Assembly (NCBI GenBank): GCA_002397345.1
Contig: DHAH01000093.1
Span: 20,197-26,776 of the forward strand
DNA length: 6,580 bases
Source: Clostridiales bacterium UBA4959
GTDB lineage: Bacteria > Bacillota > Clostridia > Oscillospirales > CAG-272
Reading direction: 5' to 3'
The position numbers were made by a program, and so were the translations under genes. This document shows, one piece after another, positions 1-5,453 of this stretch. Numbering within the stretch: position 1 is the stretch's first letter; every line of letters begins with the position of its first letter. The notes beneath the pieces were generated by a model. It was not told where the DNA came from and made no database searches. It saw only the letters and a program-made list of their open reading frames with translations.

Positions 1-464
1 CTACATATTATCCTTACCGCGCGCTTAGCTCTTACATTTTTGATGACAACAGAAACGGTCTTGGATATATTACAGAAGGCAACTTCAACGCGAAAACTGT
101 AAACGTCACCGTTAAAGCCAACTTCAGCGGCAACGGTGAAGAAGAAATCACCGACACCCTGTGGAATTGGCAGGAAACTCTCTATGGTCCCGGAGCTACT
201 CCCGGAAAATATGAGAACGCGCCGCACGAAGTTAAACTGGCAATATTATCGGCTATCGAAGTCGCGCTTCTCAATGAAGCGCACATGTTCCCGGTAACCG
301 CCATGGCGACTGTGCAGTTGGAATCCAAAAAAGTCGAATACGCTACAAAGAACTATAACGTAATGTATGGTTTCGGCGGACTCAGACTTATGAAGCACAA
401 CTATTCAGACTTTGAATGGGATACCTATGTCAAAGAACAGGGCGGCACGCTCAACTATAAATAA
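1..464 (+). CDS. oppA: Peptide ABC transporter substrate-binding protein (OppA/SBP_bac_5 family), C-terminal part
   Basis: The reading frame enters from the left edge (first full codon at 3) and ends at TAA 462-464, leaving about 154 residues. The visible part looks like the C-terminal end of a family 5 extracellular solute-binding protein: a YYPYRALSY stretch, a helix-like segment KLAILSAIEVALLNEAHMFPV resembling the conserved helix before the final lobe, then VMYGFGGLRLMKHNYSDFEW, ending GGTLNYK. Such proteins are lipid-anchored outside the membrane in Gram-positives and hand peptides to the OppBC channel. The signal peptide and lipobox lie outside the window, so the anchor cannot be checked. 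The family call rests on this C-terminal pattern and on its place directly upstream of oppBCDF. The exact ligand (oligopeptide, dipeptide or another solute) cannot be told. A hairpin follows the stop codon and may favour expression of this gene over the permease genes. Confidence 0.85.
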   Translation, partial: TYYPYRALSSYIFDDNRNGLGYITEGNFNAKTVNVTVKANFSGNGEEEITDTLWNWQETLYGPGATPGKYENAPHEVKLAILSAIEVALLNEAHMFPVTAMATVQLESKKVEYATKNYNVMYGFGGLRLMKHNYSDFEWDTYVKEQGGTLNYK

Positions 465-480
465 AATATAACAAAGCAAT

Positions 481-515
481 CCGCCGGTTCCGGTCAGAAT
501 AGCCGGAACCGGCGG
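481..515 (+). promoter_or_regulatory. Perfect GC-rich hairpin between oppA and oppB
   Basis: Positions 481-493 (CCGCCGGTTCCGG) are exactly complementary to 503-515 (CCGGAACCGGCGG), giving a 13-bp stem with a 9-nt loop (494-502). A G-U and an A-U pair could extend the stem outward. The downstream sequence is GTCATTAATTAAAAC, with no T-run, so it is not a canonical intrinsic terminator. In binding-protein operons a stable hairpin after the binding-protein gene often protects the upstream mRNA from 3' decay or causes partial termination, giving excess binding protein over membrane components. That role is inferred here; the stem itself is seen directly. Confidence 0.75.
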
Positions 516-562
516 GTCATTAATTAAAACTATCGCAAAATATACTTGGGACGAGATAAAAA

Positions 563-1579
563 ATGAAATATGTAGCAAAAAGAATATTATTAATGCTGCT
601 GACGCTGTTTATCATAATGACGATTTCTTTCGTGCTGGTAAGAATGCTCCCGCAGGAAGAATTTCTTTCCGCTTCTCAGGCGGAGACGGCAAGAGCGCGC
701 CGTGAAGCGTTGGGTTACAATAAACCGGTGCTGGTGCAATATGGCATTTATCTGCGCAATATATTTACAAAATGGGATTGGGGCACGTCGTGGAAGATTG
801 AATATCTGAAAAGCCCGACCGAGGTTCTGTTTTCGCGCATGACACCGACGATAATATTAAATGTTTACGCGCTCGTTATTTCTGTCCCAATCGGTATACT
901 GCTGGGCATTTTCGCGGCTTTAAAGAAAAATAAATGGCAAGATCATGTGATCTCGACGGGAGTAATGATCTTTGTTTCTGTTCCGTCGTTTATCTACGCG
1001 TTTTTAGTTCAATATTTCTTTTATTATCAGCTTGGATGGTTTCCCGCTATAATTTCAAGCCTTTATGACGCGGGTATAAAAATGGGTATGAGCCAGTCGG
1101 CAGTCACTGCCGTACTCCATTCAGGCAACACATTAAAATTATGGATGTCATGGCCGATGTTTGTTTCCATGGTACTGCCGGTGATGTCATTATCGTTCGG
1201 CACAATAGCGGGACTGGCACGCTTCACTCGCGCGGAGCTGACAGAGGTGCTGACCAGCGACTTTATGCTGCTGGCGCGCGCAAAGGGTTTAACCCGGGCG
1301 CAGGCTACCACGCGCCACGCCTTGAAAAATTCAATGGTTCCGATCCTTCCCATGATAATCGGCGAATTTATTTCAATTATGGCGGGTTCGCTTATTATAG
1401 AACAGATTTTTGCGGTGCCGGGTGTCGGAAAATTATTTTTACAGTCGATAAATCTGCTCGATTATGACGTATTCTTATTTGTGAGTATCTTTTATACAGT
1501 TATCGGACTCGTCGGCACATTGATTATAGACCTGAGCTACGGGCTTATCGACCCGCGTATCAGGATGGGTGAAAAGTGA
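563..1579 (+). CDS. oppB: Oligopeptide ABC transporter permease OppB
   Basis: A 338-residue inner-membrane permease of the binding-protein-dependent transport family, one half of the peptide channel. TM1 is at about residues 7-28, followed by an external loop with the OppB-type LGYNKPVLVQYGIYLRNI and WDWGTS segments. Further hydrophobic spans lie near 97-120, 129-153, 192-220, 259-283 and 303-328. The EAA coupling loop is at about 228-258 (EVLTSDFMLLARAKGL, then HALKNSMVP) and would dock on an ATPase. The motif EQIFAVPGVGKLF after it is typical of OppB/DppB. Length is slightly above the usual 305-320 residues, mostly in the loop before TM4, so this subunit is not strikingly enlarged. The ATG at 563 is chosen because it gives the classical MKYVAKRILLML N-terminus; the upstream GGGACGAG (548-555) is only a weak ribosome binding site. 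It follows oppA by 98 bases. Confidence 0.95.
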   Translation: MKYVAKRILLMLLTLFIIMTISFVLVRMLPQEEFLSASQAETARARREALGYNKPVLVQYGIYLRNIFTKWDWGTSWKIEYLKSPTEVLFSRMTPTIILNVYALVISVPIGILLGIFAALKKNKWQDHVISTGVMIFVSVPSFIYAFLVQYFFYYQLGWFPAIISSLYDAGIKMGMSQSAVTAVLHSGNTLKLWMSWPMFVSMVLPVMSLSFGTIAGLARFTRAELTEVLTSDFMLLARAKGLTRAQATTRHALKNSMVPILPMIIGEFISIMAGSLIIEQIFAVPGVGKLFLQSINLLDYDVFLFVSIFYTVIGLVGTLIIDLSYGLIDPRIRMGEK

Positions 1580-1598
1580 AAGCGAGATATATATAAAA

Positions 1599-3155
1599 AT
1601 GAAAGCATCGGATATAAAAAATATACCGGCGGAAAAGCTGCGCCTTGCCAATCGTGGCGAATTGCACGACACGAAGTTTGATACAAAACCTATCGGTTAT
1701 TTCCGCGACGCGTGGATACGGTTCCGCAAGAACCGCGCTTCTGTCACCGCGGCGATAATAATATTGATTATAATGGCGTTTTCGGTGATAACACCGCTTG
1801 TATCGCCGTATAAGATAAATTTTTCTGTCACATCTTACTCAAAAAAAGTGCCGAAAAGCCGCGTATTATCGAAGATCGGCATATTCAACGGTCAGACAAA
1901 ACGCGAGCGTAATGATAATGCCTTTGTCAACACCATAGGAATCGGGGTCGGCGCGGCTGATATGGACGGACGCGGCGCGACTTGGGAGCAGGGCATGGAA
2001 AATGAATATAACCCTGCAAAGCATATCGGCGATTCATATACAAAAGAAGGAAAACGCTATCATCAACTTAAAGTAGACGTATATCTTGAAGAAGGGTTCC
2101 GCTATTTCCAGGTAGAGGATGACGAATATTTCAAAATACTCGAATGGCAGGAAAAAACGGGTAAGCAGGTCATTTATCCCATGGTGGATACAAGCAGTGA
2201 ATATTGTTATGACTCGATGAACGCCAACTACTGGTATAAAACCAGACCCGGACGGATTGAACCTATAAGCGATACCGGTTATTCCGTGCGCGATTTAAAA
2301 TTCGATACAGATAATCTTAAAGATTCTGAACCGCTTGAATCAAATTATTTATACGACAAGGATGGCAATCCGAAGTTTTATCAGAACACCGGTTCGACAG
2401 CAAAGAAGATCCGCGTGCTTTATTATAACTATTACCAGTATCTTTACGGGTTCGAGCCGGATTATCTGTTCGGCACTGACGCAAACGGTTATGACATTTG
2501 TATCCGTCTTGCCGGAGGTATCCGCCTGTCGCTGACGATTGCTATTATTGTGTCGGCGATAAACTTCATCATTGGCGGTATTTACGGCGCAATCGAGGGT
2601 TATTTCGGTGGAGTCGCCGATATGTTAATGGAACGCGTCTCGGATGTGCTTGCCAACATACCGTTTATGGTGGTGGTGACGCTGTTCCAGCTTCATTATG
2701 CAAACAAAGTCGGGCCGGTAATTTCATTGTTGTTCGCGTTTGTCAGCGTGGGCTGGATTAGCACCGCTTCCCGCGTGAGAACGCAGTTTTATCGGTTTAA
2801 AAATTCTGAATATGTATTTGCGGCGCGAACGCTCGGCGCCAGTAACACGCGCCTGATGTTTGCGCATATCTTTCCTAATTCTTTAGGTACGATAATAACC
2901 TCGTCGGTACTTGTTATACCGGGCGTAATCAACTCGGAATCAGTGCTGTCGTTTTTAGGCATAATGTCGCTGAACGGCGACCAGGGAACATCGCTCGGTA
3001 CGATGATCGCGTCGGCGCAGCCCTCGTTTACACAGTTCCCGCACATGATATTTTTCCCGGCGTTCGTACTTTCGCTGATGATGATCTCGTTCAACTTATT
3101 CGGAAACGGTTTGCGCGATGCGTTTAACCCGTCGCTGCGCGGCGTGGAGGACTGA
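1599..3155 (+). CDS. oppC: Oligopeptide ABC transporter permease OppC with enlarged extracytoplasmic region
   Basis: Second channel subunit, 518 residues from the ATG at 1599, against roughly 300-350 for typical OppC. The cytoplasmic N-terminus has the OppC-type NIPAEKLRLANR and ETKP-like FDTKPIGYFRDAWIRFRKN segments, then TM1 at about 50-70. About 215 residues follow outside the membrane before the conserved FGTDANGYD motif (292-299; families usually have GTDxxGRD, here Y replaces R). The transport domain follows with several membrane spans and an EAA loop at about 404-430 (EYVFAARTLGA ... HIFPNSLG). An alternative GTG start at 1569 would add 10 residues (MKSESEIYIK) and overlap oppB by 11 bases. 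The ATG is preferred because its N-terminus matches family form, but neither start has a strong ribosome binding site. The stop codon is 7 bases before oppD. Confidence 0.93.
   Translation: MKASDIKNIPAEKLRLANRGELHDTKFDTKPIGYFRDAWIRFRKNRASVTAAIIILIIMAFSVITPLVSPYKINFSVTSYSKKVPKSRVLSKIGIFNGQTKRERNDNAFVNTIGIGVGAADMDGRGATWEQGMENEYNPAKHIGDSYTKEGKRYHQLKVDVYLEEGFRYFQVEDDEYFKILEWQEKTGKQVIYPMVDTSSEYCYDSMNANYWYKTRPGRIEPISDTGYSVRDLKFDTDNLKDSEPLESNYLYDKDGNPKFYQNTGSTAKKIRVLYYNYYQYLYGFEPDYLFGTDANGYDICIRLAGGIRLSLTIAIIVSAINFIIGGIYGAIEGYFGGVADMLMERVSDVLANIPFMVVVTLFQLHYANKVGPVISLLFAFVSVGWISTASRVRTQFYRFKNSEYVFAARTLGASNTRLMFAHIFPNSLGTIITSSVLVIPGVINSESVLSFLGIMSLNGDQGTSLGTMIASAQPSFTQFPHMIFFPAFVLSLMMISFNLFGNGLRDAFNPSLRGVED
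1815..2453 (+). other. Extra extracytoplasmic domain in OppC (about residues 73-285)
   Basis: This in-frame segment lies between TM1 and the GTD motif of OppC. Usual OppC proteins have only a few tens of residues here, so about 190-200 are extra. It is hydrophilic, rich in Tyr, Asp, Asn, Lys and Gly, has no membrane span, and contains a single Cys. It ends in a strongly aromatic stretch (LYYNYYQYLYGFEPDYLFG) leading into the conserved motif. Topology places it on the outer face, where it could touch the peptide-binding protein or gate the channel mouth; that is inference. I do not recognise a named domain in it. Confidence 0.75.
3146..3150 (+). promoter_or_regulatory. Ribosome binding site of oppD, inside the oppC 3' end
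   Basis: GGAGG at 3146-3150 lies within the last codons of oppC, 12 bases before the ATG at 3163. It is the best Shine-Dalgarno match near this start and supports 3163 over the in-frame ATG at 3118, whose extra 15 residues are only oppC codons read in another frame. The spacing is longer than ideal, and its position suggests translational coupling with oppC. Confidence 0.55.
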
Positions 3156-3162
3156 ACAAACC

Positions 3163-5340
3163 ATGCCTGATAAAAACAATGAAAAACTGCTTGAAGTGCG
3201 TGATTTGCGCATTTCATTTAAAACATCGAACGGTAAGGTTCAAGCCGTTCGCGATATAGATTTCGACCTCTACCGCGGCGAAACGCTGGCCATCGTCGGC
3301 GAGTCGGGTTCGGGAAAATCGGTGACAAGCCGCGCCATACTGGGCATACTCGCGGGCAACGCCATCGTTGAAGGCGGAACGATTTTATACGGCGATAAGG
3401 ATCTGCTGCGTATTTCCGAGGAGGATTTCCACAAGATACGCGGCGACCGCATCGCCATGATATTCCAGGATCCGTTATCCAGCCTTAACCCCATCGTCCG
3501 CATCGGCAAGCAGCTCACCGAAGCGATGCTGCTTAAAAACAAGATTGTACGCCGGCGTTCGAGGCTGGAGTTCAACCGTATGCTGGCGCTGCTTGAAAAA
3601 AATATGGAGGAGGGCGCCGAGCGTTATTCGGTCAGCTCTCTGACAAAAGAAAAGATTAAAAGCGATCTTAAAACACTTGATAATTTCTGTATAAACGCAA
3701 TTAAGCTGCAAAATAAATATAACGCCTGCACCCGCAATATTACCGAGGCGAAAGCGAAGCTGGAGACACTGAAACTCAATTCAGACCGCAAGCAGAAGCT
3801 CGATTACCGTTCGATTATCAGGCGGCTGATTTTAAATTTAAAAGAAGCGGGTCATCCCTACACCGTCCCGCAGAAAGAACTCGACACCGCCATAGAGCAG
3901 CTGCGAACCGAGCTGCCAAACTGCAGGGAGAGCATGAGCGAAAACGCGGATAAAATCGCGGGAGAAGTCTCCGCGCTGCTTGAAGCTATCGACCGCCGCG
4001 AGGAACCTAACTTTTTTACCGCCGGTTATTATGCGATGCGTAATCCGGATGAGGATATCTATAAATATCTCGTTTCAGAGCTTAATAAAAAGACGCGCGA
4101 ATACATCGACCGCGAATTTATGCTTACGTTCATAGAGAACGAAAAGATAGGGCTTAAAAATTCGTTTGAAAAATCAATTGCGACAAAAAAGCGCGCGGTC
4201 GATGAAATAACGAAAGCGCTGCCGGTGTTTACAAAAGAAAATTTATCAGAGCCTGAATGCCGTTCGGCAGCAAAGACGCTTGTCGAAGCGGTTGAAAGCT
4301 CCATCGATCTCATGGAAATAAACAAAGACAGCTCGGCATATACCTTCGGCGCGAATCTGTCGAGCGCGATAGATAAATATTTTGGCGGCGTCAAGACAAA
4401 CCCGTCGGCTCAGGTAGTATATGACCGCAATAAACGGAAGTATGATGAACTTATCGCGCGCGGTAAAAACCCGGATTGGACTGTCCCGCCGGCAGAGCTT
4501 GTCGATCTTAAATTAGCTAAAAACAACATCGAGCTAATTATAACGCGACTGCGCGATGCTTATGTCGCCGACATAGCCGCCGCGGCACAGGTCGATTTCG
4601 ACCAAAAAGCGGTTACGCTCATCGATTTCTTTAAAGAAAAAGCAGGGCAGGTCGTTTATAAAATCAGCCATGAAATGGCGAAGTACAAGGCGATCAAGCT
4701 GATGGAAGAAGTCGGAATAAGCGAGCCGGAACGCCGTTATCGCCAATATCCGTTCGAATTTTCGGGCGGTATGCGTCAACGCATTGTCATTGCCATCGCG
4801 CTTGCGGCTAACCCCGACATTCTCATCTGCGATGAGCCAACTACGGCGCTCGACGTGACTATACAGTCGCAAATTCTTGATCTTATCAATAATTTGAAGC
4901 GGGAACGCCAGCTCTCCGTTATTTTCATTACGCACGACCTCGGCGTCGTCGCGAATATGGCGGACCGCGTCGCTGTGATGTACGCGGGCAAGATAGTCGA
5001 ATACGGCACATCGGAGGACATTTTCTGCCGGCCGGCGCACCCGTATACATGGGCGCTGCTGTCGTCGATGCCCGACCTTGAAACGTCTGAAAAGCTGGAC
5101 GCAATTCCCGGCACCGCGCCGAACATGATATATCCCCCGCAGGGCGACGCGTTCGCGCCGCGTAATAAATACGCGCTGGAGATCGATTTTGAGCAAGCGC
5201 CGCCGCTGTTTGAAATAAGCGACACACATTGCGCGGCGACATGGCTGCTCCATCCCGACGCGCCGAAGGTACAGCCGCCGAAAATCGTAACCGAGCGGAT
5301 CAAGTTAATGTACGATAAGCTCGAAAAAAATAAAAAATGA
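3163..5340 (+). CDS. oppD: Oligopeptide ABC transporter ATP-binding protein OppD with very large internal insertion
   Basis: A cytoplasmic ATPase subunit, 725 residues against roughly 330-360 for usual OppD. The conserved parts appear in order and intact: Walker A GESGSGKS (46-53), Q-loop MIFQDPLSSLNP (99-110, Gln102), signature FSGGMRQR (533-540), Walker B ILICDE (553-558, catalytic Glu558), D-loop TALD (561-564) and switch His591 in FITHDLGVV. Between the Q-loop helix (about 127) and HEMAKYKAIKLMEEVG (503 onward) sit about 375 unexpected residues. The C-terminal oligo_HPY region begins AHPYTWALL and includes IPGTAP and GDAFAPRNKYALEIDFE. The cysteines that E. coli OppD has in this region are replaced by Asp, Asn and Asp, the form I know from Firmicutes AmiE-like proteins. 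With OppF it would form the ATPase heterodimer powering peptide uptake. The frame is unbroken and codon use inside the insertion resembles the rest, so it looks like a functional gene. Confidence 0.95.
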   Translation: MPDKNNEKLLEVRDLRISFKTSNGKVQAVRDIDFDLYRGETLAIVGESGSGKSVTSRAILGILAGNAIVEGGTILYGDKDLLRISEEDFHKIRGDRIAMIFQDPLSSLNPIVRIGKQLTEAMLLKNKIVRRRSRLEFNRMLALLEKNMEEGAERYSVSSLTKEKIKSDLKTLDNFCINAIKLQNKYNACTRNITEAKAKLETLKLNSDRKQKLDYRSIIRRLILNLKEAGHPYTVPQKELDTAIEQLRTELPNCRESMSENADKIAGEVSALLEAIDRREEPNFFTAGYYAMRNPDEDIYKYLVSELNKKTREYIDREFMLTFIENEKIGLKNSFEKSIATKKRAVDEITKALPVFTKENLSEPECRSAAKTLVEAVESSIDLMEINKDSSAYTFGANLSSAIDKYFGGVKTNPSAQVVYDRNKRKYDELIARGKNPDWTVPPAELVDLKLAKNNIELIITRLRDAYVADIAAAAQVDFDQKAVTLIDFFKEKAGQVVYKISHEMAKYKAIKLMEEVGISEPERRYRQYPFEFSGGMRQRIVIAIALAANPDILICDEPTTALDVTIQSQILDLINNLKRERQLSVIFITHDLGVVANMADRVAVMYAGKIVEYGTSEDIFCRPAHPYTWALLSSMPDLETSEKLDAIPGTAPNMIYPPQGDAFAPRNKYALEIDFEQAPPLFEISDTHCAATWLLHPDAPKVQPPKIVTERIKLMYDKLEKNKK
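3544..4668 (+). other. About 375-residue helical insertion in the OppD nucleotide-binding domain
   Basis: It covers roughly OppD residues 128-502, between the end of the Q-loop region (QLTEAMLLKNK) and the helix leading to the ABC signature (YKAIKLMEEVGISEPERR). In the family these two points are normally separated by only a few residues. The segment is rich in Lys, Glu, Asp, Arg, Leu and Ala with few glycines. Several stretches have heptad-like spacing (for example ITEAKAKLETLKL and ELDTAIEQLRTEL), suggesting long helices or coiled coils. It has no membrane span and no second Walker motif. Its site is the helical subdomain of the ATPase, close to where the permease coupling loops dock. Boundaries are approximate to within about 10 residues. 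I do not recognise a named domain. Confidence 0.8.
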
Positions 5341-5453
5341 GCGATATAAACGTACCGTTTAATGATAAATCGCCACTTATAAAGTGGAAAGGTATGCCTC
5401 CGGTGGTTCGCCGGTATAAAACAGATTCAGGAATAAATTATGGAAAAAAATGA
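5337..5453 (+). CDS. Possible small ORF between oppD and oppF (doubtful)
   Basis: The ATG at 5337 overlaps the oppD stop codon as ATGA and opens a 38-codon frame (beginning MSDINVPFNDKSP, ending SGINYGKK) that closes at TGA 5451-5453, 14 bases inside oppF. The peptide is basic and hydrophilic, with no membrane span. In favour: the ATGA arrangement is typical of translationally coupled genes, and the frame fills the whole gap. Against: there is no Shine-Dalgarno sequence (the upstream bases are A-rich), it contains two small hairpins, it is very short and I know no homologue. It may be no more than an open stretch of intergenic sequence, or it may help carry ribosomes to the oppF start. Confidence 0.25.
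   Translation: MSDINVPFNDKSPLIKWKGMPPVVRRYKTDSGINYGKK
5373..5414 (+). repeat. Two small tandem hairpins upstream of oppF
   Basis: CCACTT (5373-5378) pairs with AAGTGG (5382-5387) around a 3-nt loop. A second stem pairs CCGGTG (5400-5405) with CGCCGG (5409-5414), including one G-U pair, also around a 3-nt loop. No T-run follows either, so they are not obvious terminators. They lie in the 99-base gap just before the oppF ribosome binding site and could tune OppF translation or mRNA cleavage. Stems this short also arise by chance. Confidence 0.4.
5429..5432 (+). promoter_or_regulatory. Ribosome binding site of oppF
   Basis: AGGA at 5429-5432 is 7 bases upstream of the ATG at 5440, a good Shine-Dalgarno position. 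It fixes the oppF start, which gives the usual OppF-type N-terminus with [13 protein letters not shown]. Confidence 0.65.

Noticed and set aside
541..546. TATACT as a possible -10 promoter box before oppB
   Set aside because: No convincing -35 box lies at 16-18 bases upstream (only TTAATT at 520-525, spacing 15). An AT-rich gap gives such hexamers by chance, and read-through from oppA suffices to explain transcription.
1569..1601. GTG at 1569 as the oppC start, overlapping oppB
   Set aside because: The AGGA nearby (1562-1565) is only 3 bases from the GTG, too close to act, and the extra MKSESEIYIK does not resemble family N-termini. It cannot be fully excluded because the ATG at 1599 also lacks a strong ribosome binding site.
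3118..3162. Upstream in-frame ATG at 3118 as the oppD start
   Set aside because: It lies deep inside oppC, the added residues (MRLTRRCAAWRTEQT) look like oppC codons in another frame, and the ATG at 3163 gives a normal OppD N-terminus with GGAGG upstream.
5149..5240. Loss of the cysteine cluster in the OppD C-terminal region (Cys replaced by Asp, Asn and Asp)
   Set aside because: At first this looked like loss of an iron-sulfur site, but the GDAFAxRN ... IDFE ... TH form is, to my knowledge, normal in Firmicutes AmiE/OppD proteins. I use it as a lineage hint rather than as a novelty.
4534..5253. Long open frame of 239 codons on the minus strand within oppD
   Set aside because: It lies opposite the conserved OppD signature, Walker B and switch motifs. 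Its translation is Arg/His/Val-rich without recognisable domains, as expected for a shadow produced by codon bias.
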